Source of the DNA: Nostoc sp. C052
GTDB lineage: Bacteria; Cyanobacteriota; Cyanobacteriia; Cyanobacteriales; Nostocaceae
DNA length: 64,000 nucleotides
Assembly (NCBI RefSeq): GCF_013393905.1
Contig: NZ_CP040272.1
Span: 1,674,001-1,738,000, forward strand
Reading direction: 5' to 3'
Shown here: one piece after another, positions 17,278 to 27,100 of the stretch
How the letters are laid out: each line of letters begins with the position of its first letter
Position numbering within the stretch: the stretch's first letter is position 1
The notes under the pieces: model-generated
What the model was told of the DNA's origin: nothing
Databases searched by the model: none
Seen by the model: the letters and a program-made list of their open reading frames with translations, nothing else
Made by a program: the position numbers and the translations under genes

Positions 17278-18885
17278 GTGCGCCTGCTGACAACAGTGGC
17301 AGCTTTACGCTGCTATTTAACTAAACGCTGCTTAGAAAACAAACAGATAGCGGTTACTGAGGATCTGAAACTAGATGATATTACTGGCTGGTATCAGACG
17401 GCAGTCGGTCTGGTGCCAACAATGGGGAATTTGCATCAAGGTCATTTAAGCTTGATCCAACGGGCGCGACAAGAAAATTCTACGGTGATTGTGAGTATTT
17501 TCGTTAATCCGCTGCAATTTGCTCCCAATGAGGATTATCAACGCTACCCCCGTACTTTAGAGCAAGACCAACAACTTTGCGAACAAGCTGGGGTAGATGC
17601 CATTTTTGCACCGACTCCGGAAGAGATGGCCGTTCCCCAGAAGAGTATACAAGAATCAAAAGTTACACAAGTTATCCCCCCATCTGCTATGATAACAGGC
17701 TTGTGTGGTCGTTCTCGCCAGGGTCACTTTCAGGGTGTAGCTACGATTGTTACCAAACTTTTCAATTTGGTGCAGCCTAATCGTGCCTACTTTGGTCAAA
17801 AAGATGGTCAGCAACTAGCAATTATTAAACGCTTAGTAGCTGATTTAAATTTGCCAGTAGAAATTGTTGCTTGTCCAATAGTGCGGGAAGCTTCGGGTCT
17901 TGCCTTCAGTTCTCGTAATCAATATTTGACTGCAACGGCAAAAGAGCAAGCAGCGATATTATATCGCGGCTTGCAACGGGCTGAAGCTGCGTTTCGGGCA
18001 GGCGATCGCAATAGCAACAAGTTAATAGCAGTGGTACAGCAAGAAGTGGCAATGGTCAGCACGGTTTTAGTGGAATATATTGAATTGGTTGAACCGACTA
18101 CGTTAATGTCTTTAGAAAAAGTTGAGGAGGAAGGAATGTTGGCGATCGCAGCTCGTCTTGGTGCTACACGTTTGATTGACAATACGATATTGCGCGATCG
18201 TCAACCCATTATCGCCATTGATGGCCCAGCCGGTGCTGGAAAATCCACAGTGGCGCGGCAAGTGGCAGCAAATCTGAGTTTAGTGTATTTAGATACAGGA
18301 GCGATGTACCGTGCTGTGACTTGGTTAGTACTGCAAAAAGGGATTGCTATTGATGATGAGTGTGCGATCGCAGAATTAACTAATCAGTGCAAAATTGAAC
18401 TTACTCCCACCCAAGACTTACAAGCGTCTGTGCGGGTTTGGATTGATGGTCTTGATGTTACCCAGGCAATTCGCACCATTGAGGTAACTTCTCTTGTATC
18501 GGCGATCGCAGCACAAAGCGCTGTCCGTCAAGCACTGGTTAAACAACAGCAAAACTGGGGTAAAAGAGGTGGTTTAGTCGCTGAAGGTCGGGATATCGGT
18601 ACTCACGTGTTCCCCGATGCCGAAGTGAAAATCTTCTTAACCGCTTCAGTCAGCGAACGCGCCCGTCGTCGCCAGCAAGACTTTAACAAACAAGGTCAAC
18701 CCGAAGTGAGTTTAGAGCAGCTAGAACACGATATCGCCGAACGTGACTGGAAAGATAGCACTCGCAAAGTTTCTCCTTTGCAAAAAGCAGCAGATGCGAT
18801 CGAAGTTCAAACCGATGGTTTGGACGTGTCTGAAGTCACAGCACAAATCGTCGATTATTACCAGCAGCGTTTATCTGGGTGGTAA
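17278..18885 (+). CDS. panC-cmk: Bifunctional pantoate--beta-alanine ligase / CMP kinase
   Basis: A 535-residue fusion that is normal in cyanobacteria. Residues 1 to about 295 are pantothenate synthetase, which joins pantoate and beta-alanine with ATP on the way to coenzyme A. It shows PTMGNLHQGHLSLI with the HxGH-type ATP motif, FVNPLQFAPNEDYQRYPR, GHFQGVATIV and SSRNQYL. From about residue 305 it is (d)CMP kinase, with the P-loop IDGPAGAGKSTVARQ near 312, DTGAMYRAVT, and GRDIGTHVFPDAEVK. The start is GTG at 17278, with a weak AGGGG upstream. It is a single-gene unit followed by 630 bp without genes. Confidence 0.96.
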   Translation: MRLLTTVAALRCYLTKRCLENKQIAVTEDLKLDDITGWYQTAVGLVPTMGNLHQGHLSLIQRARQENSTVIVSIFVNPLQFAPNEDYQRYPRTLEQDQQLCEQAGVDAIFAPTPEEMAVPQKSIQESKVTQVIPPSAMITGLCGRSRQGHFQGVATIVTKLFNLVQPNRAYFGQKDGQQLAIIKRLVADLNLPVEIVACPIVREASGLAFSSRNQYLTATAKEQAAILYRGLQRAEAAFRAGDRNSNKLIAVVQQEVAMVSTVLVEYIELVEPTTLMSLEKVEEEGMLAIAARLGATRLIDNTILRDRQPIIAIDGPAGAGKSTVARQVAANLSLVYLDTGAMYRAVTWLVLQKGIAIDDECAIAELTNQCKIELTPTQDLQASVRVWIDGLDVTQAIRTIEVTSLVSAIAAQSAVRQALVKQQQNWGKRGGLVAEGRDIGTHVFPDAEVKIFLTASVSERARRRQQDFNKQGQPEVSLEQLEHDIAERDWKDSTRKVSPLQKAADAIEVQTDGLDVSEVTAQIVDYYQQRLSGW

Positions 18886-18968
18886 TCACCTCTGTTTGCT
18901 GTTAGTTGTTTAATTTCAAAGGGTGGTCGGTGAATGATTATTCACTTACCATCCTCAAAACTGCATTT

Positions 18969-19098
18969 AGAGTACTCCAAGTAAAAAAATGCCCAATTGT
19001 CATCGCGATTGCTTCGCTTCACTCGCAATGACTGGGATTGCTCCGCTTCACTTGCAATGACGGGTTTTGGATCATTTATTTTTTGAAACACTCTTAAA
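18969..19098 (+). repeat. Inverted-repeat element with internal 'tcattgcgag'-type repeats
   Basis: Imperfect outer arms (agagtactccaagtaaaaaa and ttattttttgaaacactctt) enclose two direct copies of a cgattgcttcgcttcactcg-like unit at 19003-19032 and 19035-19062. Related pieces occur at 37318-37384 and 44702-44740. The rest of the gap 18886-19515 is AT-rich and has no gene that I can support. Confidence 0.6.
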
Positions 19099-19402
19099 AA
19101 CAAAATAGCTAATTTGACTATTGGCTATCTTGATTGAAAATCAAGCTTTGAGCCTCGTACTAAAAATATTAGATCAATTAAGCATTAAATCATCTAGCTT
19201 TAGACTGATTTTTCACATTGCAATAATCGTACTCAAGATGGAAGTATGAAAGCCTGAATTGCTAAATGCTAATTACTTATTCGCCTCTGGAATTTGTGAA
19301 ATATTAGCCATTTTTATTTATAGTCAGCGATTACTAGCGATTTAACTTATCAAAAAACTACTTTGTTTTCATCTTCACTTTGGTAGTAGAATAACGATGT
19401 TA

Positions 19403-19435
19403 AGTTTTATGTTTGATCATGAAAAGCATAAAACT
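19403..19435 (+). promoter_or_regulatory. Inverted repeat upstream of sodB
   Basis: agttttatg at 19403-19411 pairs exactly with cataaaact at 19427-19435 around a 15-base loop that itself contains tgatca. It lies 80 bp before the sodB start and could be an operator or a leader hairpin. The regulator is unknown. Confidence 0.4.
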
Positions 19436-19515
19436 GTCAAAAACAAAAGCTGCTAATTTCCTAAGCTTCTGCAATAGCTTTCAACTGGAAACCGGTAAAG
19501 AGAGGATTTCATAAA

Positions 19516-20118
19516 ATGACATTTACACTACCCGCCCTACCTTACGAATTGAATGCTTTAGAGCCTTTTGGTATATCAGGTGAAACCTTAGAGTATCACT
19601 ATGGCAAGCATCACAAAGCTTATGTAGACAACCTGAACAAGCTGGTTGAAGGTACAGAACTTGCCAATAAGTCTTTAGAAGAGGTAATCCAAATTTCCTT
19701 CAAAGACTCCTCTAAAGCGGGAATCTTCAACAACAGCGCCCAAGTTTGGAACCACACTTTCTTCTGGAATTCCTTAAAGCCAGGCGGTGGCGGCGAACCC
19801 ACTGGTGAACTTGCAGCCAAGATCGATCAAGACTTCGGTAGCTTTGACAAATTCAAAGAAGAGTTCTCTAATGCTGCTGCAACTCAGTTCGGTAGCGGAT
19901 GGTCTTGGTTAATTGATGATGGTGGTACGCTGAAAGTGATTAAAACACCAAATGCAGAAAATCCACTAGCTCATGGAAAGAAGGCACTCCTCACCTTGGA
20001 TGTTTGGGAACATGCCTACTACATTGACTACAGAAATGCCCGTCCAGCGTTCATCAAGAATTTCCTAGACAAAGTGGCTAACTGGGACTTTGCTGCTGAA
20101 AACTTTGCTAAAGCTTAA
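19516..20118 (+). CDS. sodB: Iron superoxide dismutase
   Basis: A 200-residue cytoplasmic Fe-SOD that converts superoxide to oxygen and hydrogen peroxide. Metal ligands are the His of LEYHYGKHHKAYVDNLN, the His of QVWNHTFFW, and the Asp and His of LDVWEHAYYIDYRN. The Gln in NSAQVWNH and the segment ATQFGSGWSWL fit the iron rather than the manganese form. No signal peptide is present. The ATG follows an AGAGGA ribosome site by about 8 bases. It is monocistronic, with a long upstream region that includes an inverted repeat. Confidence 0.96.
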   Translation: MTFTLPALPYELNALEPFGISGETLEYHYGKHHKAYVDNLNKLVEGTELANKSLEEVIQISFKDSSKAGIFNNSAQVWNHTFFWNSLKPGGGGEPTGELAAKIDQDFGSFDKFKEEFSNAAATQFGSGWSWLIDDGGTLKVIKTPNAENPLAHGKKALLTLDVWEHAYYIDYRNARPAFIKNFLDKVANWDFAAENFAKA

Positions 20119-20326
20119 TCATCTGTCAATCTTAAATTGGTTGTAACAGTAGCTTTTAATAAATATGTAAAGCGGAGACAACCAGTTAATTTATTAATAA
20201 TTACCAGCAGTCATGACTAGTGTTGTGGCTGCTTTTAATTATCTGGGTAAATGAGATAGGACGAGCGCAGAACATCTTAAATGGGGCATATCCGTAGCCT
20301 TACCAGATGAATTAGTAATTTATAAT

Positions 20327-20881
20327 TTATCTCCAACCTCTTTCCATAAGCATTTGAGGTTCGACATTCTCAACATTAGCGATCGCTTCTAATTGCGAAA
20401 TCCCAGCGATCGCATCAACAATATTACCTGATTTGGCACGCAACCAAGCGGCATGAGGCGCATAGGAAAGGCTTTGTGCTACTTCATAACCCGCTTGATT
20501 AATGACCTCGCGCTGCGACTCCACGTCAACGCCTTCAGCAAAGCGAATAAAAACTAGTCCAGTTGGTACTGCTAAGGAGGCATTTGCTTCTAGTGTATAA
20601 ATTGGACTTAATATACCCTTTTCGGATTGATTGGGTTCGCCTGAAAAAACTGCGATCGCACCATTATTAAGTTGTAAAATAGCTCCTGCTGGGACGGTGC
20701 TGGGTTGATTGTAATGTCTTGCATAGTATCCAGACTTACGAGTGTAGGATACAGCAGTGCGACCGCTACCAACGCGAATTTGTTGGGGATACTCAGAAAA
20801 AGAGTCTTTTTGCAATCTCACTTCAGCACTCAGGGGTAAAGAGTAAACCTGTAGAAAATACTCGGCTGGAAAATAAAACAT
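20327..20881 (-). CDS. Stand-alone propeptide-like protein related to the PrcA prodomain
   Basis: A 184-residue protein from the ATG at 20881; the longer frame starts at a TTG three codons earlier. Its C-terminal half (VPTGLVFIRFAEGVDVESQ, then SYAPHAAWLRA and ENVEPQM) can be aligned by eye with residues about 105-200 of the neighbouring protease (LFVKFDSEEES, YARNAYFVSA and ELCHPE). The N-terminal half, with KSGYYARHYNQPSTVPAGAI, resembles the front of that protease less clearly. No catalytic domain follows. It is divergent from prcA, with 480 bp between the starts. Family knowledge: subtilisin prodomains fold their protease and inhibit it, and free-standing versions act as inhibitors or chaperones. 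Inhibition of PrcA by this protein is inference. Confidence 0.6.
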   Translation of the reverse strand: MFYFPAEYFLQVYSLPLSAEVRLQKDSFSEYPQQIRVGSGRTAVSYTRKSGYYARHYNQPSTVPAGAILQLNNGAIAVFSGEPNQSEKGILSPIYTLEANASLAVPTGLVFIRFAEGVDVESQREVINQAGYEVAQSLSYAPHAAWLRAKSGNIVDAIAGISQLEAIANVENVEPQMLMERGWR

Positions 20882-21362
20882 TTTTCTCAAGTTCTAATGA
20901 TGTTATAGCGTTTTTCAGTGGTATGGAATACATTTTTTTTCATCGTGACGCACAGTTAGCGCCTACAGGTAGTGAAGATTCTTAAAACAACCTGATTTTG
21001 AATCTCCTCTTTTCTGGAAAGATGAATCGAAAGCTTGTATGAACTTAGATAGATTAAATTCTGTATCGTAATACACATATAACACATGAAATAAAAAATA
21101 TCCATAAACTAAACGGCAGATCACTATGTATGCAGCAAGCCTTCAAATTAAGGCATAATACGGTTTCCCTATGCCCCTTGGGAGTGCTGAGTAATGAGTG
21201 AAATTCCCCACTTAGGACTGGGAAAGAAGCAAGGGGGCAGGGAGAAAGGGAGAAGAGTTTTCCCCTCTGCCCCCCTCTGCCCCCCCGCACCCCGCCCCTC
21301 TGCCTCTTTATCAATGCCCAATCCCCAATCCCCAATTTTCAAAACATTTAGGAGATTAAAAA
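20882..21362. other. Divergent intergenic region with a C-rich tract
   Basis: Lies between the propeptide-like gene and prcA and must hold both promoters. Bases 21230-21345 are a low-complexity C/T-rich and heptamer-like tract (ctgccccc repeats, then caatccc repeats) of the kind scattered in Nostoc-type genomes. The prcA ribosome site AGGAGA is at its right edge. I see no gene. Confidence 0.6.
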
Positions 21363-23351
21363 ATGGTTCAGGTTCGCTATGGTGGACAGAACGGCCAACA
21401 GTATGAATTTGCTATCAGCAACGAACATGTTGTAGTACGTACTGAAAGCCGCAGCACTATTGTGGGTGCAAGATCCTTTGAAGTCGCACCTGTATCACCC
21501 ATAGCTCGTAGTATCCTCAATCAATTTGAGTTAACAACACGGTTTCGGCAAGCGGGTGTAGAAATTTTGCAAGCAAAAGTTCCGAATCAGGGTGTTGCTT
21601 TGCGCGATCGCGCCCGTGAAATTCTCAACAATGAGTCTGAAGTTCAATTTGCCGGACGTGTCCTAATCGATCCAATATCCCAACAACCTGTAGTTTACAC
21701 CGAAAACCTTTTTGTCAAATTTGACAGCGAAGAAGAGTCAAGGGTCTGCCAAGAGGTTTTAAGACGTTACAGCTTAACAATTAAACGCCAACTTGAATAC
21801 GCACGAAATGCTTATTTTGTCAGCGCGCCTGCAAATACTGGTATGGCCGTCTTTGACATTGCCGAGAGACTTCTGAATGAGGAATCAGTGGAACTGTGCC
21901 ATCCTGAACTAGCGCGTGAATCACGCCAACGTCAGGTTTTCCCACAGCAGTGGCACTTAAAGCAAACAACAATTAATGGTAAGATAATCAATGCCCACGC
22001 CAACGTTGAAGCAGCTTGGAAGTTGAGCGATGGCACTGGGACAATTATTGCAATTATCGACGACGGTGTGGATCTCGATCATGAAGAATTCCGCTCCTCT
22101 GGCAAAATTGTTGCCCCGCGTGATGTTACACGTAAAACGAACAATCCCAGACCAGGAAACGACAATAACCACGGTACATCCTGTGCCGGCGTAGCTTGTG
22201 GAAACGGCAACTTTGGGGCATCTGGTGTCGCACCGGGTGCAAAACTCATGCCGATTCGTTTAGCTTCGGCGCTGGGGTCACAAGATGAAGCAGATGCTTT
22301 TATTTGGGCGGCTCAAAATGGTGCTGATGTGATTTCTTGTAGCTGGGGGCCAGCAGATGGTACTTGGTTTGAGCCAGACGATCCTGTACACAAGCAAAAA
22401 GTACCTCTGCCTGATTCCACACGACTTGCTATAGATTTTGCAATCAATAAGGGGCGCAACGGCAAGGGTTGTGTAGTTTTATTCGCCGCTGGCAATGGTA
22501 ATGAAAGCGTGGATAATGATGGTTACGCCAGCTACCAAAAAGTGATTGCGGTGGCAGCTTGTAATGACTACGGTAAGAGAAGCGCTTACAGTGACTTTGG
22601 TCAAGCGGTCTGGTGCGCCTTCCCCAGCAACAATGGTGATAGTTCTCAAACCTCTGGAATTTGGACGACCGATCGCTCTGGTGTACTTGGTTATAATTCG
22701 GGTAATCAGAATTTAGGTGACGCCGCAGGCAACTACACAAACGAATTTGGTGGAACTTCCAGCGCTTGTCCGGGTGCTGCGGGTGTTGCAGCCTTAATTC
22801 TTGCCAGAAACCCAAATCTGCGTTGGGATGAAGTGCGAGATATTTTTAAACGTTCTAGCGATCGCATTGACCCCACTGGAGGTAAATACGATACCAATGG
22901 TCACAGCCCTTTCTACGGTTACGGTCGAATCAATGCTCTCAAAGCTGTAGAGTTAGCCAAGCCTGCTCAAACATCGCCCATTAGCATATTTAAAGCAGTC
23001 CAAGATATCCCAATTAACGACTTGCAAGTATCAACATTATCGTTGGCGATCGCTAATACCAGCCTTCTGAAATCCATCAAAGTTCTAGTAGATATCGAGC
23101 ATACTTATATTGGGGATCTTGTAGTTACTCTCCTTCCCCCAGTGCAAATCGGTATATTGCCAATAGTTCTGCACGATCGCCAGGGCGGAGCTACAGATAA
23201 TATCAAAACAACTTATGATGAGGTAAACACCCCTAAACTTGCTGCCTTCAAAGGTAAAAGTCCTCAAGGAACCTGGACTCTAGAAGTTGCAGATAAAGCT
23301 AACGCAGATATAGGAAAGATTCGGAGTTTGACCATTGAAATTGGATTTTAA
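21363..23351 (+). CDS. prcA: Calcium-dependent subtilisin-family protease
   Basis: A 662-residue S8 protease that fits the length and layout of the Anabaena calcium-dependent protease PrcA. Residues 1 to about 205 form a prodomain. The catalytic domain follows, with Asp in AIIDDGVDLDHEEF near 233, His270 in NNHGTSCAGVACG, the oxyanion region AAGNGNESVDNDGY, and Ser in GGTSSACPGAAGVAAL near 467. Residues about 545-662 are a P/Homo-B domain (DIEHTYIGDLVVTLLPP, then GTWTLEVAD), as in kexin-like proteases. No Sec signal peptide is evident, in line with an intracellular or periplasmic enzyme processed by itself. Acidic loops fit calcium binding. A divergent gene encodes a separate prodomain-like protein. 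Confidence 0.9.
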   Translation: MVQVRYGGQNGQQYEFAISNEHVVVRTESRSTIVGARSFEVAPVSPIARSILNQFELTTRFRQAGVEILQAKVPNQGVALRDRAREILNNESEVQFAGRVLIDPISQQPVVYTENLFVKFDSEEESRVCQEVLRRYSLTIKRQLEYARNAYFVSAPANTGMAVFDIAERLLNEESVELCHPELARESRQRQVFPQQWHLKQTTINGKIINAHANVEAAWKLSDGTGTIIAIIDDGVDLDHEEFRSSGKIVAPRDVTRKTNNPRPGNDNNHGTSCAGVACGNGNFGASGVAPGAKLMPIRLASALGSQDEADAFIWAAQNGADVISCSWGPADGTWFEPDDPVHKQKVPLPDSTRLAIDFAINKGRNGKGCVVLFAAGNGNESVDNDGYASYQKVIAVAACNDYGKRSAYSDFGQAVWCAFPSNNGDSSQTSGIWTTDRSGVLGYNSGNQNLGDAAGNYTNEFGGTSSACPGAAGVAALILARNPNLRWDEVRDIFKRSSDRIDPTGGKYDTNGHSPFYGYGRINALKAVELAKPAQTSPISIFKAVQDIPINDLQVSTLSLAIANTSLLKSIKVLVDIEHTYIGDLVVTLLPPVQIGILPIVLHDRQGGATDNIKTTYDEVNTPKLAAFKGKSPQGTWTLEVADKANADIGKIRSLTIEIGF

Positions 23352-23366
23352 GCCGATACGTTTGTG

Positions 23367-23686
23367 TTACAGCTATTTTCAGGTAAATAGACCACGCGGT
23401 AGGGGTACAGCAATGCTCATTGGTGTTAATTTAAGCTGGAAATATCTGTATCTGTTGGCTTCCATGCCCGCCCGGAAATAAATAAATGAGTAATGAGTAA
23501 TAAGTAATAAGTAATGGGTATTACTTATTACTTCAAAAATAAATTTTCGGGCTAATAGCTTAAGTCTACTGAAGTAGACTGGAGATTTTTGACGATATTT
23601 AGTCATCTTCAGATGACTTTAGCTATGAGACGGGAGTTTCAATTCCCGGCGGACGAGCGGTTTCGCGTTAAGTTGACACCAATGGC
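23367..23686 (-). repeat. MITE-like family B element, truncated at its right end
   Basis: Starts with ttacagctattttcaggtaa and accacgcggtaggggtacag, the left end of the complete copy at 44744-45044. The middle, with the hairpins agtctactgaagtagact and gtcatcttcagatgac, lies in reverse orientation, and heptamer repeats (gtaatgagtaataagtaat) sit inside. The right arm stops at gttgacaccaatg, where family C sequence begins. Confidence 0.75.
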
Positions 23687-23741
23687 GAGACGCCCACCCC
23701 ACAAGAGTTAATTGAATATTTTTTTATTTGGAAGTCCCTTA
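23687..23741 (-). repeat. Half copy of MITE-like family C abutting family B
   Basis: The reverse complement of the left half of the element at 32534-32658: gcgagacgcccaccccacaa through atttggaagtccct. The junction with the broken arm of family B is abrupt. Confidence 0.75.
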
Positions 23742-23752
23742 ACCCAAGCGTA

Positions 23753-24074
23753 TTAGACATCTTGCAAAAGTGCCTTTTGCACTCTTGTCGGGAAAGGGGG
23801 AAAGGTTAAAGGGGAATGGCACTAAGAAAAGGCGAAAGGCTTGTGTCATCTCGTTCCCAGTCTGAAGACTGGGAATGTATTCCAAGAGGCTCTGCCTCTG
23901 GTCAGCCCACTGGAGGCGGAGCCTCCGAGAATGGGTTCCCAGCCTCCAGGCTGGGAACCAGTTAGGGCAAAGCTTATAGCTTTTCTTAGTGCCATTCGGT
24001 TAAAGGGAAATGTTAATTCTATCCCTTTTCCCTTTAACCCTTACCCTTTACCCGATTTATGCAAGAAGTCTATT
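23753..24074 (+). repeat. MITE-like element H, split by a family A insertion
   Basis: Arms ttagacatcttgcaaaa and tttatgcaagaagtctatt are imperfect inverted repeats. The inner parts (ggaaagggggaaaggttaaa and tttccctttaacccttaccc) are also complementary. The family A element at 23815-23996 lies in the middle. Confidence 0.6.
23815..23996 (+). mobile_element. Complete MITE-like family A element (182 bp)
   Basis: Perfect 17-bp terminal inverted repeats: aatggcactaagaaaag at 23815-23831 and cttttcttagtgccatt at 23980-23996. Internal palindromes include cccagtctgaagactggg, gaggcggagcctcc and cccagcctccaggctggg. It has no coding capacity, so it is a non-autonomous element. It sits inside element H. 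A half copy is at 345-455 and a related interior at 34451-34580. Confidence 0.85.
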
Positions 24075-24082
24075 GTACTATC

Positions 24083-24193
24083 CAATACTTCTCGGTTAAG
24101 GGGAAAGGGAAAGAAAAAACCTTTAACCCAAACCCAGTAACCTTTACCCCAAACCCGATTCCGAGTTAAAAATGCAAAACCCGAGAAGTATTG
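24083..24193 (+). repeat. MITE-like family G element
   Basis: Arms caatacttctcggttaagg and cccgagaagtattg enclose a pyrimidine-rich interior (cctttacccc). A second copy with caatacttttcgg and ccgaaaagtattg ends is at 61045-61167, and a half copy begins near 59761. It lies just past the 3' end of the HEAT/NACHT gene. Confidence 0.75.
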
Positions 24194-24198
24194 TTGTA

Positions 24199-27100
24199 CT
24201 ATCTAGTTCTCAACAACTGCACAAAAGTATTACTCACCGTATTGTCTTTGGTGTCGGCGGCGTATTGAATCAAATCTTCCCGCAGTTCTTTGGCTGCATC
24301 TAAAGGCAACAAGGTTGCTAGCAAGAAATAAACACCACGAAAACGAGGGTCGCCCATTCTATCAACTAATAGCCCTTCGGCGGCATCAGTTTCGCCGAGA
24401 AAGTTTTGCACCAAGAAGAAATCCATGATTTTATCGTGGCGGAAGTACCATTCTTTCTTGGCTTCGCCTTTTTCATCTTGCCACTGACGGCTGACTACCA
24501 TCTTGTATTTCTCGTCTTCTAAAGACATGACAACTTGGTGAAATTCATCGGCGGGTAAGGCTTGTTTGTCTTCAAGTCGCATTCGGTAGACGGCGGCTGA
24601 GAATCTTTTAAGCGGAAATTCTTGTTTCCATTCTTGCAGGTATTCTGCCGCCATCAGGTTGTATTGCTGTTCTTGCAGGCGAAATAAGTTTGGCTGTTTA
24701 CCTTGTGATAACATCAGCGCTACCACAGTTAAATCCATTGGATTGGAAAGAATTCGGCGGACAGCATCTAACTCTTCTTTGGCTTGCTGGTTATTGAGGA
24801 CTTCTGTTAAATAGTTGGTGCTGGCTTGGGCGTAATCAGCACCTTGAATTTTGGCATCTTGGGGGAGTCGCGGCTGACGGGAGATTAAAAACTCTTGAAT
24901 TTGTTGTTGTTCAAGGGGCTGCAAGTAGTATGTTTTGGCTGTTGAGGGGGGTGTCCACTCTAGGGGCTGGGTAGTCATGATAATGTTGCCCCGGAAATAG
25001 CTTTCGACAAACTGGCAGATTTTGGCGCGGGTTTCGGCGGTGACTTCGTTGAGTCCGTCGATGCAGATATCTATCGCGCCACTGTAAATTAGGTTTTTCA
25101 GGAAGCTGGCATCTTGGGCTTGGCCGTGTAGCTTGTCTTGGATGGCTTCTATTACGCCTTTATGACATTTCTGGGCGGGGAGATAAACAACGATGCGCTG
25201 GGAGTTTTGCAAGAGATGGCGGAGAAACATCGACTTGCCTAAGCCGGAATCTCCTTCTAAGATAATTTGTCCTTGAATACTGGGTAAGGCTGCGGTAATT
25301 GGCTGGATGTCTCCTGATGTGGGAACTTTGACTTTTGACTCTGGGAAGTATGATTGGTCATAAAAATTATCTAAGCCGGCATCGGCTAATAGGGAAGGTT
25401 TGAAGGGTTCAAATAATTTGCGGCGGAAGGGGGGAAACCAGGTGAGGAGAAAGCCGACATAGCCGATGCCGAGAATACGGCGTACCCAAGGGTTCCAGAA
25501 GAAGATGGCTTGGACTTGGGGGAATTTGGGGTAGGCAAAGATGAGGGCTAGCCAAAAGGCAATGTGAATGAGGATGGTGTTTCTGGCTTTGAAAAACCAC
25601 TGCCAACCCTCAAGGTTATTTATCTGTGACTGCACCGCATAAGCTTTAGTAGGGTAGAAAGTTTTGAGGTTGTTGTAGTGGGACTGTAGCAAACCAATAT
25701 CTTGCCATTTCCAATGAACTTTTTTATTCTCGGCAACTATGGAAATCTGTTCTGCTAAATCTTCTCTGAATCTGTCCAGCCCCTTACTAGGTTCCCAGGC
25801 TTTGAGAAAAACCTCCAGCGTTTTCTTGCCTTCATCATGGGTAAGTTGCTCAGGAATTGTTTTTCTCTCAGGTCTGCCCAGCCATGTGAGCAGAGTTTTT
25901 ACTTCATCATTGCCGCCACTTAGGAAGTAAGACGAAAACCGCCAAAATTCAAACTTTCCATCTGACCCAAATATTCCCTGGTTTGGCTCATAGGCATAAT
26001 TCAAAAATATAACAACTTCTTCCAACTTGAGTTGTTTTATCTTCCCCAATGCCGATGCCGCACCATAACGAACGTTGGCGTCCACCTTTTCATCCTTGAG
26101 GAAATTGAGGATGTCAGGGACATACTTGGCTGCGGCGTCTCCCAAGTTGCCCAATGCCGATGCCGCACCATAACGAACGGAGGCGTCCACCTTTTCATCC
26201 TTGAGGATATTAGCGATGTCAGGGACATACTTGGCTGCGGCGTCTCCCAAGTTGCCCAATGCCGATGCCGCACCATAACGAACGTTGGCGTCCACCTTTT
26301 CATCCTTGAGGAAATTGAGGATGTCAGGGACATACTTGGCTGCGGCGTCTCCCAAGTTGCCCAATGCCGATGCCGCACCATAACGAACGTTGGCGTCCAC
26401 CTTTTCATCCTTGAGGAAATTGAGGATGTCAGGGACATACTTGGCTGCGGCGTCTCCCAAGTTGCCCAATGCCGATGCCGCACCATAACGAACGTTGGCG
26501 TCCACCTTTTCATCCTTGAGGAAATTGAGGATGTCAGGGACATACTTGGCTGCGGCGTCTCCCAAGTTGCCCAATGCCGATGCCGCACCTGAACGAACGG
26601 AGGCGTCCACCTTTTCATCCTTGAGGAAATTGAGGATGTCAGGGACATACTTGGCTGCGGCGTCTCCCAAGTTGCCCAATGCCGATGCCGCACCATAACG
26701 AACGGAGGCGGACACCTTTTCATCCTTGAGGAAATTGAGGATGTCAGGGACATACTTGGCTGCGGCGTCTCCCAAGTTGCCCAATGCCGATGCCGCACCT
26801 GAACGAACGGAGGCGGACACCTTTTCATCCTTGAGGATATTAGCGATGTCAGGGACATACTTGGCTGCGGCGTCTCCCAAGTTGCCCAATGCCGATGCCG
26901 CACCATAACGAACGTTGGCGTCCACCTTTTCATCCTTGAGGAAATTGAGGATGTCAGGGACATACTTGGCTGCGGCGTCTCCCAAGTTGCCCAATGCCGA
27001 TGCCGCACCTGAACGAACGGAGGCGGACACCTTTTCATCCTTGAGGAAATTGAGGATGTCAGGGACATACTTGGCTGCGGCGTCTCCCAAGTTGCCCAAT

